A stretch of 64,000 bases of DNA from an uncultured Rhodospirillaceae bacterium (GTDB taxonomy: Bacteria; Pseudomonadota; Alphaproteobacteria; Rhodospirillales; Magnetospirillaceae), in the NCBI GenBank assembly GCA_937887565.1, contig CALABS010000052.1, positions 1-64,000 of the forward strand, in the 5' to 3' direction. This document shows, piece after piece, positions 53,933-62,902 of this stretch (its first letter is position 1; each line of letters begins with the position of its first letter). The translations under genes and the position numbers were made by a program. The notes under the pieces were generated by a model. It did no database searches. It was not told the origin of the DNA and saw only the letters and a list, made by a program, of their open reading frames with translations.

Positions 53933-54301
53933 TCAGCCGCCGCAATACCGGGCGACCTCGTCCAGCAGCTTACGGATGGAGATGGGCTTGGTGATGACTT
54001 GGTTGAAGCCTTCCTTGAGGAAGCCGGCCACCGAATCGGGATCGGCGAAGGCGGTGACCGCCAGCACCGGGACGGCGGCGGTGCGGTCATCGTCGCGGAG
54101 CATGCGCAACAGATCGACGCCGGAATACTTGGGCAACTGGATGTCCATCAGGATCAGTCCGGCCTTGGCGTCGGCGGCAAGCTCCACTAGGCCCTCGCCG
54201 TCGATGGACTTGACGGTCTCGTATCCGGCGATGGACAGCGCCTGCTCCAGGAGCTTCATGTTCATGGCGTTGTCCTCGACGATGACCACGGTGCCGGTCA
54301 T
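53933..54301 (-). CDS. single-domain response regulator, DivK-like
   Basis: 122 residues from ATG 54301, overlapping the stop of the GGDEF-EAL gene (ATGA). Receiver domain only: VIVEDNAMNMKLLEQALSIA, phosphoacceptor Asp53 in LILMDIQLP, VTAFA and the Lys of ITKPIS. The NMKL segment and MDIQLP are typical of DivK, the cell-cycle regulator acting upstream of CtrA in Caulobacter. It may instead be the dedicated receiver of the neighbouring signalling protein. CtrA is encoded 8.6 kb away. Confidence 0.85.
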   Translation of the reverse strand: MTGTVVIVEDNAMNMKLLEQALSIAGYETVKSIDGEGLVELAADAKAGLILMDIQLPKYSGVDLLRMLRDDDRTAAVPVLAVTAFADPDSVAGFLKEGFNQVITKPISIRKLLDEVARYCGG

Positions 54302-57300
54302 ATCATTCCCCCCCGTCTTTGCCCGGCCCCTTCGCCGGCCGCCTCCCATTTGGTGGCGAACGCGATGAAGTCCGCCGCCGGCAGCGGCCGGCCGATGAGG
54401 TAACCCTGAATCTCGTCGCAGCCGTGCTTGGCCAAGAGCGCCGCCTGGTTCTCGGTCTCGACGCCCTCGGCGATGGTCTTCAAGGACAGCGAATGGGCCA
54501 GCGAGATGATGGCGTTGGCGATGACGCGGCCGTCCTCGTCGTGCTCGATGTCGCGCACGAAGGCGCGGTCGATCTTGACCGTGTTGACGGGGAAGCGCTT
54601 GAGATAGGCGAGCGACGAATAGCCGGTGCCGAAGTCGTCGATGGACAGCGACACGCCCAGCCGGGCCAGCTCGCGCAGCAGCTTCAAGGTGCCCTCGCCG
54701 TCGACCATCAGCATGCTTTCGGTCAGTTCGAGATCCAGCGAGCGGGCGTCGATGCCGGCGTCGGCGATGGCCTGGGCGACGGTGTCGGCCAGATCGGGGT
54801 CGCGGAACTGGCGACCCGAGATGTTGACCCCCAGGCGGATGGGCGGCAGCCCCAGCCGGTCCCATTCCCGCAACTGGCGGCAGGCGTCGCGCAGCACCCA
54901 GCGCCCCATGGGCACGATCAGGCCGGTCTCCTCGGCCACCGGAATGAACTTGTCGGGAGCGATGATGCCCAGTTCGGGGTGGCGCCACCGGATCAAGGCC
55001 TCGGCGCCGATCAGGCGGTAGTCGGACAGCCGCACCTGGGGCTGGAAGAACAGCTCGAACTGGCCGACCGTCAGCGCGTCCTTGATGGAGCGCTCCAGGG
55101 TCAGGCGCTCGGAGACGGCGTAGGACATGGCGGTGTCGAAGAACCCCAGCCGCCGGTCGGGGTCCTTCTTGACCGCGTGCAGCGCCATCTCGGCGCTGCG
55201 CAGCAGGTCCAGCGGTTCGTCGCCGTCGCGGGGGTGGATCGAGACGCCGATGTCGGCGGGCAGGTTGAGATCGGTGCCGTGGACGTGGAACGGCTTGGAC
55301 AAATGGTCCTGCACCTGTTCGACGGCGGCGGTCACCTGGGAGAGATCCCTAAGCTGCGGGATCACCACCGCGAACTCGTCGCCGGCCAGGCGGGCGGCGG
55401 TGCCGGTGGCTCCGACCGCTTGGCTCAGGCGGCGCGCCGTCTCGCGCAGCAGCATGTTGCCGACGTCGTGACCCAGGGAGTCGTTGATGGTGGTGAAGCC
55501 GTCCAGGTCGATGGTCATCACCGCCACATGCCCGCCCAGGCTGCGGGCCATGGCCACCGCCTGGCCCAGGCGGTCGGTCAGCAGCGAGCGGTTGGGCAGG
55601 TCGGTCAGCGGGTCGTGGTTGGCCAGGTAGTTGACCCGCTGGGCCAGCTGCTTGTTCTCGGTCAGGTCGCGGATGGTGCCGGTGAACAGCCGCCGCTTGT
55701 CCAGGCGCAGTTCCGACACCGACAGATGGACCGGGATCAGCGAGCCGTCCTTGCGCCGCGCCATGACCTCGCGGCCGGTGCCGATGATCGTGCCGCCGCC
55801 GCCGGCCATGAAGCGCTGGATGTATCCATCGTGCCGCGAGGCGTCGGGCTCGGGCATCAGCATGGCGACGTTCGCGCCCACCAATTCGGGCAGCGAATAG
55901 CCGAAGATGCGCTCCACCGACAGGTTGGCGCTGACGATGATGCCCTCGTCGTCGATGGTGACGATGGCATCCAGCACGGTGTCCATGATCGCCCGGATGC
56001 GGTGCTCGCGGGCGGCCACCGCCCGCATGGCGGCGGTGATCTCGGTGGTGTCGCGGCCGACCAGCAGGGTGGCCACGCGCTCGTCGCGGCGCAGCGCCAC
56101 CGCCGACAGCTCGACGTCGCGGACACGGCCGGCGAAGGTGACCACCTTGACCGGGACCGGGTGGTCCTCCTCGTACAGCGCCTCCAGCCCCAGGTCGAAG
56201 ATGGCGCGGTAGTCGGGGTGGACGAAATCGGCGAACGGCTTGCCCTCGCAGGCCGAGGCCGAGGGGGCGCGCAGCATGCCCAGGCCGGCGGCGTTGATGC
56301 GCTCGATGATCCCGTCCGCGCAGACGCAGATGAGGTCGGGCGACAGCTCGACTAGGTCGCGGTACGAGGCCTGATCCTTCATCAGCGCCGATTCCAGCAT
56401 CGACACGTCGGTGATGCGGTCGATCAGCTTCAGGATCTGCGAACCGGAATTGAGGATGCTGTCGGCATATTCGCGATAGCCGGCGGGGTTCACCGGCCCC
56501 AGCATCTCGGCGGCGATCATCTCGGCGAAGCCGATGACGTCGTTCAAGGGGGTGCGGATGTCGCGGCTCATGCGCGACATGAAGTCGGTCTTGGCGCGGT
56601 TGGCCAGGTCGGCGGCCTCGCGGGCCTCCTCCAGCTTGTCGGCGGCGGCCCGTTCCGAGGTGACGTCGCGGCAGAACCAGGCGCAACGATGCTCGCCCGG
56701 GCGGGCGCCGGCCACGGCCAGGACCCGGTTGGCATACCAGTGGTGGCCGTCGGAATCCTCGAACTCGACGGTGCGGCCGCTGGCCAGCGCCTGGTCCAGA
56801 TAGGCACGGCGGTGGGGGGCCAGCGCCTTGGGCAGCAGCTCGAACAGGTTGGCCCCGGCCAGTTGTTCGGCGGTGCGGCCGAAGAATTCCTCGCCCTTGG
56901 CGTTGATGGTGATCAGCCGCCCGTCGGCTTCCAGCAGGGCGGCGAAGTCATGGCTGGCGTCCAGCAGCGCCTCGTTGGTGCGCCGCGACGCCTCCAGCGC
57001 CAGCTGGGTCTGCTGGCGCTCGACCGCATGGCGGATGACTCGCGGCAGCAGTTCCAGGCCGGCCATGGACTTGACGATGTAGTCCTGGGCACCGGCGCGG
57101 ATGGCATCCTGGGCGACGCGCTCGTCGTCGAGGCCGGTCAGCACCACCAGGGCGACGTCGGCGGCGGCCTTCTTCAACTGGCGCACGGTGTCGATGCCCG
57201 ACGAATCGGGTAGGCCCAAGTCGACCAACAGGCAGTCGTAGGACTCGAGCGGCCGCGCCAGGGCCTCGGCCAGGCTGGCGCCGCAGTCCGCCGTCCAGGC

Positions 57301-57396
57301 GCCCGTGTCCTCGGCGAGCTTGATCTCGATGAGGCGCTGGTCGCCCGGGTTGTCCTCGATGACCAAAAGTCGTTTGGACGCGGAGCCGTCGATCAT
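54298..57396 (-). CDS. REC-PAS-(degenerate HisKA)-PAS-PAS-GGDEF-EAL signalling protein
   Basis: 1032 residues from ATG 57396; ATG 57414 would add six. Receiver domain at 1-125 with Asp59; PAS at about 140-255; an H-box-like segment at 271-290 reading SRDIRTPLN, where histidine kinases have SHExRTPLN, so the phospho-histidine is arginine (278). No ATPase domain follows. Two more PAS domains occupy about 335-590. The GGDEF domain has AGDEF; the EAL domain keeps EALIRWRHP, ELTESMLM, DDFGTGYSSL, KIDRAFV and EGVET, so phosphodiesterase activity is likely. Translation is coupled to the DivK-like gene. It probably controls c-di-GMP in response to phosphorylation and small ligands. Confidence 0.9.
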   Translation of the reverse strand: MIDGSASKRLLVIEDNPGDQRLIEIKLAEDTGAWTADCGASLAEALARPLESYDCLLVDLGLPDSSGIDTVRQLKKAAADVALVVLTGLDDERVAQDAIRAGAQDYIVKSMAGLELLPRVIRHAVERQQTQLALEASRRTNEALLDASHDFAALLEADGRLITINAKGEEFFGRTAEQLAGANLFELLPKALAPHRRAYLDQALASGRTVEFEDSDGHHWYANRVLAVAGARPGEHRCAWFCRDVTSERAAADKLEEAREAADLANRAKTDFMSRMSRDIRTPLNDVIGFAEMIAAEMLGPVNPAGYREYADSILNSGSQILKLIDRITDVSMLESALMKDQASYRDLVELSPDLICVCADGIIERINAAGLGMLRAPSASACEGKPFADFVHPDYRAIFDLGLEALYEEDHPVPVKVVTFAGRVRDVELSAVALRRDERVATLLVGRDTTEITAAMRAVAAREHRIRAIMDTVLDAIVTIDDEGIIVSANLSVERIFGYSLPELVGANVAMLMPEPDASRHDGYIQRFMAGGGGTIIGTGREVMARRKDGSLIPVHLSVSELRLDKRRLFTGTIRDLTENKQLAQRVNYLANHDPLTDLPNRSLLTDRLGQAVAMARSLGGHVAVMTIDLDGFTTINDSLGHDVGNMLLRETARRLSQAVGATGTAARLAGDEFAVVIPQLRDLSQVTAAVEQVQDHLSKPFHVHGTDLNLPADIGVSIHPRDGDEPLDLLRSAEMALHAVKKDPDRRLGFFDTAMSYAVSERLTLERSIKDALTVGQFELFFQPQVRLSDYRLIGAEALIRWRHPELGIIAPDKFIPVAEETGLIVPMGRWVLRDACRQLREWDRLGLPPIRLGVNISGRQFRDPDLADTVAQAIADAGIDARSLDLELTESMLMVDGEGTLKLLRELARLGVSLSIDDFGTGYSSLAYLKRFPVNTVKIDRAFVRDIEHDEDGRVIANAIISLAHSLSLKTIAEGVETENQAALLAKHGCDEIQGYLIGRPLPAADFIAFATKWEAAGEGAGQRRGGMI

Positions 57397-57449
57397 GGGG
57401 CGAAGATGCAGCATCCAACGGCCAAAGTAAACGACTGCGGCCGTGCCGC

Positions 57450-58691
57450 TCAGAGGATCAGCCCCACCACCGCGGCGGTCATGCAGCTGGCGAGGGTTCC
57501 CGAGATGATGGAACGGCCGCCAAGCGCGACGATCTCGTCGCGCCGTTCCGGGGCCATGGCGGCAAGCCCGGCGATCATGATCCCCAGCGACCCCGGATTG
57601 GCGAAGCCGCACAGCCCGTAGGTCATGATGATTCGCGAGCGCTCGGACAGCGCGCCGGCCGGCAGGCGCGACAGCTCCAGATAGGCCAGCAGCTCGTTCA
57701 GCACCGTCTTGGTGCCCATCAGCGCCCCGGCGGTCATGGCCTCGCCGGCGGGAACGCCCATCATCCATGCCAGGGGCGCCATGGCGACCCCCAGCATCCG
57801 TTGCAGGGTGACGGGGGCGCCGCCCATTTCGGGCAGCAACGACAAGGCGGCGTTGGCCAGGCTGACCAGCGCCACCAGCACCACCAGCATGGCGATGATG
57901 TTGATCAGCAACTGGACGCCATCCAGCGTGCCCTTGACCACCGCATCCATGGCGCCGCCGTAGCCCGATGCGGGCATGACCTTGCCGCCGCCGGTGCAAG
58001 TGGCGTCGGGCACCATCACCTTGGCGACGACGATGGCGGCCGGCACCGAGATCAGCGAGGCGGTCAGCAGGTGGCCGACCGGATCGGCGACCACGCCGGC
58101 CAGGAACGAGGCATATAGCACCATCACCGTGCCGGCGATGGTGGCCATGCCGCCGGTCATCACCACGAACAGTTCGCCGCGCGAGAGCCGGGAAAGGTAG
58201 GGGCGGATCAGCAGCGGCGCCTCGACCATGCCGACGAAGGCGTTGGCAGCCGACGACACTCCGACGGCGCCGCCGATGCCCAGGGACCGCTCCAGCAGCC
58301 ACGAAAACCCCCGCACCACCCAGGTCAGGACCCGCCAGTGATAGAGCAGCGCCGACAGCGCGCTCATCAGCAGCACCAGCGGCAGCGCCTGGAAAGCCAG
58401 CACGAAGCCTGACGCCGGGTCGGAGGTGGCGAAAGGGGCGGGGCCGCCCCCCAGATAGCCGAAGACGAAGGCGGTGCCGGCGCGGGTGGCGCCCTGCAGC
58501 GCGTCGACGACCCGATTGAGGGCCAGGAACATGGCCTGCGAGCCCGGCGCCTTCAGCAGCAGCGCCGCTACTCCCATCTGCACGGCGATGCCGGCCAGCA
58601 CTAGGCGAAGCGAGAAGCGGCGGCGGTCCTCGGACAGTGCCCAGGCAACGGCCACCAGTCCGGCCAGCCCCGCGAGTCCCTGGAACGCCAC
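57450..58691 (-). CDS. NupC-family nucleoside transporter
   Basis: 413 residues from GTG 58691. The concentrative nucleoside transporter fold: about eight to ten membrane helices, with GIGGAVGVSSAANAFVGMVE, APLLIRPYLSRLSRGELFVV, and TYGLCGFANPGSLGIMIAGL, which are conserved in NupC. It imports nucleosides with protons or sodium. The start is seven bases after the stop of the next gene upstream (58699), so the two are probably cotranscribed. Confidence 0.9.
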   Translation of the reverse strand: MAFQGLAGLAGLVAVAWALSEDRRRFSLRLVLAGIAVQMGVAALLLKAPGSQAMFLALNRVVDALQGATRAGTAFVFGYLGGGPAPFATSDPASGFVLAFQALPLVLLMSALSALLYHWRVLTWVVRGFSWLLERSLGIGGAVGVSSAANAFVGMVEAPLLIRPYLSRLSRGELFVVMTGGMATIAGTVMVLYASFLAGVVADPVGHLLTASLISVPAAIVVAKVMVPDATCTGGGKVMPASGYGGAMDAVVKGTLDGVQLLINIIAMLVVLVALVSLANAALSLLPEMGGAPVTLQRMLGVAMAPLAWMMGVPAGEAMTAGALMGTKTVLNELLAYLELSRLPAGALSERSRIIMTYGLCGFANPGSLGIMIAGLAAMAPERRDEIVALGGRSIISGTLASCMTAAVVGLIL

Positions 58692-58698
58692 CGCGCCG

Positions 58699-59805
58699 TC
58701 AGGCCCCGACGCGCTGCTTGGACAGCCATTCCATGACGGTGGGAACCATGGCCTTGCAGGTCAGTGCGAAGGACGTCATCAGCTTGTCCTTCTCCTGGCT
58801 CATATGCAGCAGGTTGTCGATGACCTTGCGCAGGATGTCCTTCGAGAACGACGGCACCGACAGCACCTGGCCCAGGCGTTCGCCGAAGGCGGCCTTGAGC
58901 GAGGTCACCAGGACCTCGATCTTGTCGATGTTCAGGCGCTGGATCTCGGCCAGGTTCTCGGCCGCGACGTAGCACAGGACGTCGCCCAGGATGCGTGCCG
59001 TCGACTTGTCCAGCGAGGCGACGACGTTGAAGAACGACGAATCGCGGGCGAAGAAGGCCCAGGCCCGGTCGCCCAGCATCTTGCGATAGAAGTCGTACAT
59101 GTCGCGGTTCCACACCGCGACGCCGGCGATGGCCTGGGGACGGTCGGCGAGGATTTCGGCGAAGTCCTCGCCGGCGGCCTGCTTGACCTTGCGCAGCATG
59201 GCGGGGTCGAAATGCGACAGCGCCTCGACGTGGGCGGCGGTGGGCAGCGCGACCAGATCCTCGCCGATCTCCATCAGTTGCTGGTAGGTCAGGAAACGGC
59301 GATAGGAATCGAGCAGCGGCAACTGCCAGCCGAAGGCCACGTAGCGGGTGATCTCGCGGATCTTGCGCTCCTCCACCGGGTCGGTGGTCTCGCGGCTCAC
59401 CTCCTCGGTGCGCTTGATCAGGCCGAGAAAGCTCTTCTTGGTCACCGTCTCGGTGACGGTCGCCACCGTCTTCTCGGACTCCATCACCTTCTTGGCGCAG
59501 GTCCGCACCAGCAACTGCTGGATCTGATCCAGCGACACGCCGCAGGCGGTGGCGGTGTGGTTGTCGCGGATGGGGGCGCCGGTGGCGTCCTTGACGATGT
59601 CGTCGAAGGAGTCGCGGTGGGAGACGAAGGTGGCGATGAAGCTTTCCAGCAGATCGGGCTGGGAAATCAGGTTCTGGTAGCTGGCGTCCGGATCGACCAG
59701 CCCCTGCTCCTGCAGGCGCGCCAGCACCGTCTTGAGGCCGTCGATGACCGCCTTCTTGGTGTCGTTGTCGATGTCCACCGGTGGCGGAAGGGTAGGAACG
59801 CCCAT
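58699..59805 (-). CDS. unknown conserved-looking cytoplasmic protein
   Basis: 368 residues from ATG 59805. I do not recognise the family. No signal peptide or membrane helix. It is predicted to be largely helical. A charged region (about 110-150) contains KSFLGLIKRTEEVSRETTDP, and the later part has YDFYRKMLGDRAWAFFARDS. Cysteines are few. The frame has clear codon bias and a normal start, so it is a genuine gene. It is followed closely by the nucleoside transporter gene, which gives little clue to function. Confidence 0.75.
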   Translation of the reverse strand: MGVPTLPPPVDIDNDTKKAVIDGLKTVLARLQEQGLVDPDASYQNLISQPDLLESFIATFVSHRDSFDDIVKDATGAPIRDNHTATACGVSLDQIQQLLVRTCAKKVMESEKTVATVTETVTKKSFLGLIKRTEEVSRETTDPVEERKIREITRYVAFGWQLPLLDSYRRFLTYQQLMEIGEDLVALPTAAHVEALSHFDPAMLRKVKQAAGEDFAEILADRPQAIAGVAVWNRDMYDFYRKMLGDRAWAFFARDSSFFNVVASLDKSTARILGDVLCYVAAENLAEIQRLNIDKIEVLVTSLKAAFGERLGQVLSVPSFSKDILRKVIDNLLHMSQEKDKLMTSFALTCKAMVPTVMEWLSKQRVGA

Positions 59806-59871
59806 GACCCCGAACTCGGAAAATTTCTAAGCGGCTCTAGGTGTAACCCCATCCCGGGCGTTGGGCAACAG

Positions 59872-60786
59872 CTAGACGAGATCGCGATCCAGCCGCGCCC
59901 AGGTGACCTCGTGCTTGTTGTGGGACAGGTGCAGCAGCCGGGCGCCGGGGATGGCGGCGAAGGCGGCGAGGGCCTGGAAGTCGGTCTCGCCCTGGAATTT
60001 GACCGTGCAGATCATGTTGCGGGCGGCGCCGGCCTCGATCCAGCGGCGCACCAGGGCCAGAAGCCGCGACGGATAGCAGATGACGTCCGAGAACAGCCAG
60101 TCCACCGGCCCGGCCTGGCGGGGGTCGAGGCCGAAGGCGCTGCCGGCGTGGATGGAAACCCCGGCCATGGCGGCGACGTTCGGAGCCAGCGGCGCCTTGT
60201 CCACCGCCGTCACCCGCGCGCCCAGCCGGGCCAGCACCCAGGTCCAGCCGCCGGGACAGGCGCCGAGATCGAGGCAGGTCTCGCCCGCCGCCGGCTGGAC
60301 GCCGAGCACGGTGAAGGCCTCCCACAGCTTGAGATAGGCCCGGCTGGGCGGCCCCTCGCGGTCCTCGACGAACTGGACCTCGCCGTTGGGAAAGGGGCTC
60401 GCGCAGCGGGCCGAGGCCAGCAGGGTGTGCTCGTCCAGCAGGGTGAACGAGCCCAGGGACGCCGTCGGCGCCGGCTGGCCGTACACCTGGGGCTTGGCCG
60501 AGACCTTGGGCAGCTTGTCGACCAGCAGCGCGGTGCGGCGATGGAGGGTGGGGGCATAGGGCCACCAGTTGCGCTGGATGGCGCGCAACGCCTTGGCGGC
60601 CTCGCCGATGGAGGCGACGGGGATGCGGAGCGGCTCCAGCCAGACGTTCTGCGCCCACGCCACCGCCCGCGCCGGGCCGGGCGCCAGCATCAGCCGACCA
60701 TGCTCCTCGGCCACGTCGCCCAGCTCGGCGCGCAGGTCGGCCTCGAAGCCCTCGGGGGCGAGATAGGCGGTCATCGCGGGCGTCAT
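59872..60786 (-). CDS. rlmM: 23S rRNA 2'-O-ribose methyltransferase RlmM-like
   Basis: 304 residues from ATG 60786, with GGAGG at a good distance. An N-terminal THUMP-like part is followed by a Rossmann methyltransferase domain: CLDLGACPGGWTWVLARLGA (SAM-binding), VTAVDKAPLAPNV, and DWLFSDVICYP, with the catalytic Lys likely in CTVKFQGETD. RlmM methylates C2498 of 23S rRNA in E. coli; the enterobacterial protein is longer (about 366). Annotation as RlmM family is safe; the exact nucleotide is inferred. Confidence 0.85.
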   Translation of the reverse strand: MTPAMTAYLAPEGFEADLRAELGDVAEEHGRLMLAPGPARAVAWAQNVWLEPLRIPVASIGEAAKALRAIQRNWWPYAPTLHRRTALLVDKLPKVSAKPQVYGQPAPTASLGSFTLLDEHTLLASARCASPFPNGEVQFVEDREGPPSRAYLKLWEAFTVLGVQPAAGETCLDLGACPGGWTWVLARLGARVTAVDKAPLAPNVAAMAGVSIHAGSAFGLDPRQAGPVDWLFSDVICYPSRLLALVRRWIEAGAARNMICTVKFQGETDFQALAAFAAIPGARLLHLSHNKHEVTWARLDRDLV

Positions 60787-60797
60787 GGAGACGACCT

Positions 60798-60911
60798 CCC
60801 TCCCCCGGCGTGCCGGGGGAGGGCTGGGGTGGGGGCTTGCCGCCGCCCGCGACGGCGGCCGGTACCCATGCCCCCCTCCCGGCCTCCCCCCGCGCGAAGC
60901 GCGGGGGGAGG
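60798..60911. repeat. pair of REP-like palindromes (BIME-like) between rlmM and fliJ
   Basis: The first palindrome has CCCTCCCCCGGC (60798-60809) paired with GCCGGGGGAGGG (60812-60823) around GT. The second has CCTCCCCCCGCGC (60883-60895) paired with GCGCGGGGGGAGG (60899-60911) around GAA. Between them is GCCGCC/GGCGGC. The first element with its flank is the reverse complement of the one at 3885-3925. No T-run follows. Confidence 0.65.
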
Positions 60912-60937
60912 GGAGAATATCGGAACGACGGAACTCC

Positions 60938-61375
60938 TCACCCCGCCTCGTCCTTCTTCCGCTGGTGCATCTGCTGGCCCAGTTCGTCGAGGAAGGCCTG
61001 TTCCTTGCGGTCGCGCTCCTCGGCCTCGCGGCGTTCGCGTTCCTTCTGGGTGATCTCGTAGGTCTTCTGCTCGCGGTAGGCCTCGGCCAGGGCGTCGCGG
61101 GCGGCCTCGATCTGCTGGCGGAGCGCGGCCAGCGAGCGCAGCAGGTTCTCGCGGCGGTCCATCCAGGCGCGGTGGTAGGAGCCGTAGAGATAGCCGACGC
61201 CGGTGGCGTCCTGGGCGGCCAGGCGCTGCTCCTCCTTGAGGCGATGATCGTGGCTGTCGATCTCGGCCAGCACCTGATCCTCGGCGTTCTGCAGCGCCAC
61301 CAGCACGCGGCGCCTCTCGTCCACGTTGAACTTGGACAGCCGGATCAGGGTCTTGAGGCCCTTGGCCTTGGCCAT
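60938..61375 (-). CDS. fliJ: flagellar export chaperone/stalk FliJ
   Basis: 145 residues, ATG 61375, three bases downstream of the fliI stop. A two-helix antiparallel coiled coil: LKTLIRLSKFNVDERRRVLV at the start and REQKTYEITQKERERREAEE near the end. FliJ is the central stalk of the flagellar export ATPase and resembles the gamma subunit of F1. Size is normal. It is the last gene of the fliI-fliJ pair. Confidence 0.9.
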   Translation of the reverse strand: MAKAKGLKTLIRLSKFNVDERRRVLVALQNAEDQVLAEIDSHDHRLKEEQRLAAQDATGVGYLYGSYHRAWMDRRENLLRSLAALRQQIEAARDALAEAYREQKTYEITQKERERREAEERDRKEQAFLDELGQQMHQRKKDEAG

Positions 61376-61378
61376 GGA

Positions 61379-62737
61379 CTAGCGGGCCCCCATGCCGTCG
61401 CCGCTGAACTCCATGCCCAGGATCTGCGCCAACTGGGCGTAGCAGGTGGCGAGGTCCGTGGACTCGTCCTTGCGTTGGGTCAGGAAGGCCTCGATCATCG
61501 GGTAGTAGTGCATGGCCTCGTCCACCGCCGGGTCGGTGCCGCGCCGATAGGCGCCCAGGCGGATCAGTTCGGCCATGTCCTCGTAGGTGGCCAACAGCCG
61601 CCGCGCCCGGCTGACCAGGGCGTTCTCCTGGTCGTTGTTGCAGCCGGGCATGGTGCGCGACACGCTGCGCAGGATGTTCACCGCCGGATAGCGGCCACGG
61701 TCGGCGATGGCGCGGTCGAGCACGATATGACCGTCGAGGATGCCGCGCACGGCGTCGGCGATGGGCTCGTTGTGGTCGTCGCCGTCCACCAGCACCGTGA
61801 AGATGCCGGTGATCGAGCCGCCCTGGCCCTCGACGCCGGGCCCGGCGCGCTCCAGCAGGCGCGGCAGCTCGGCGAAGACGGTGGGGGTGTAGCCCTTCGA
61901 TGCCGGCGGCTCGCCGGCCGACAGGCTGATTTCGCGCTGGGCCATGGCGAAGCGGGTCACCGAATCCATCATGCACAGCACGTTGAGCCCCTGGTCGCGG
62001 AAATGCTCCGCCACCGACAGGGTCATGTAGGCGGCCTGGCGGCGCATCAGCGGGCTTTCGTCCGAGGTGGACACCACCACCACCGACCGCTTCATGCCTT
62101 CCTCGCCGAGGTCGTCCTCGATGAATTCGCGCGCCTCGCGGCCGCGCTCGCCGATCAGGCCGATCACCGACACGTCGCACGAGGTGTGGCGCGCCATCAT
62201 GGACAGGATCGACGACTTGCCGACCCCCGAGCCGGCGAACACGCCCATGCGCTGGCCGTTGCACATGGTCAGGAAGGCGTTGACCGCGCGCACGCCCAGG
62301 TCGACCTTGCCGCGGACCCGGCTGCGCGCATGGGCCGAGGGCGGCCGGTTGCGGATGGGCACGGCGGCGTCGCCCATGGGCAGGGGGCCCTGGCCGTCCA
62401 CCGGTTGGCCGAAGGCGTTGACCACCCGGCCCAGCCAGCCGCGATCGGGATGGATCACCGGCTCGGCATCGCCCACCTCGGTGCGGCAGCCCAGGCCGAC
62501 GCCGTCGATGGCGACGAAGGGCATCAACAGCGCCCGGCCCGCGCGGAAGCCCACCACCTCGCAGGGCACGCGGCGGCCGTCGCGGGCGATGACCTCGCAG
62601 CGATCGCCCACCGAGATCTGGCGCTGCACGCCGCCGGCCTCGATCAGCATGCCCTGGACGGCGGCCACCCGTCCGTAGACGCGGATGCCGGCCAGCCGGT
62701 CGATGTCGCCGATGACGTTCTTGACCAGGAATTTCAA
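61379..62737 (-). CDS. fliI: flagellar export ATPase FliI
   Basis: 452 residues. The start is TTG 62737, with GGAG eight bases before; the first ATG would remove 29 residues. F1-beta-like ATPase: Walker A FAGSGVGKSS (about 165-174), VIGLIGERGREAREFIED, Walker B VLCMMDSVTRFAMAQRE, and the C-terminal DLATCYAQLAQIL. It energises export of flagellar subunits together with FliJ and FliH. Gene order fliI-fliJ next to ctrA is common in alphaproteobacteria. Confidence 0.95.
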   Translation of the reverse strand: MKFLVKNVIGDIDRLAGIRVYGRVAAVQGMLIEAGGVQRQISVGDRCEVIARDGRRVPCEVVGFRAGRALLMPFVAIDGVGLGCRTEVGDAEPVIHPDRGWLGRVVNAFGQPVDGQGPLPMGDAAVPIRNRPPSAHARSRVRGKVDLGVRAVNAFLTMCNGQRMGVFAGSGVGKSSILSMMARHTSCDVSVIGLIGERGREAREFIEDDLGEEGMKRSVVVVSTSDESPLMRRQAAYMTLSVAEHFRDQGLNVLCMMDSVTRFAMAQREISLSAGEPPASKGYTPTVFAELPRLLERAGPGVEGQGGSITGIFTVLVDGDDHNEPIADAVRGILDGHIVLDRAIADRGRYPAVNILRSVSRTMPGCNNDQENALVSRARRLLATYEDMAELIRLGAYRRGTDPAVDEAMHYYPMIEAFLTQRKDESTDLATCYAQLAQILGMEFSGDGMGAR

Positions 62738-62833
62738 CCTTCGGTCTCCATTCTGTGCGCTTCCGGAGAGGGTTCCGCGCCGTTGGGATGAGCGCTAACC
62801 CCTTGTCGCGAGGGGATTGTCATGCCGGGCGCC

Positions 62834-62862
62834 TTGAAGTCGCCAAAATACCCCCTTATGGT
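62834..62862 (+). promoter_or_regulatory. candidate ctrA promoter with a CtrA half-site
   Basis: TTGAAG (62834-62839), a 17-base spacer, then TATGGT (62857-62862). TTAAC follows at 62862-62866, a half-site of the CtrA recognition sequence TTAA-N7-TTAAC, at the probable transcription start. Autoregulation is thus possible. Leader of about 35 bases. Confidence 0.5.
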
Positions 62863-62902
62863 TAACTCAATCTCAATACACGGCGAGATCGGGATAGCTC
62901 AG

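Noticed and set aside
62822..62902. Longer ctrA start (27 extra codons)
   Set aside because: CtrA proteins begin with the receiver strand MRVLVVEDD; the extra sequence contains the promoter-like elements and no conserved residues.
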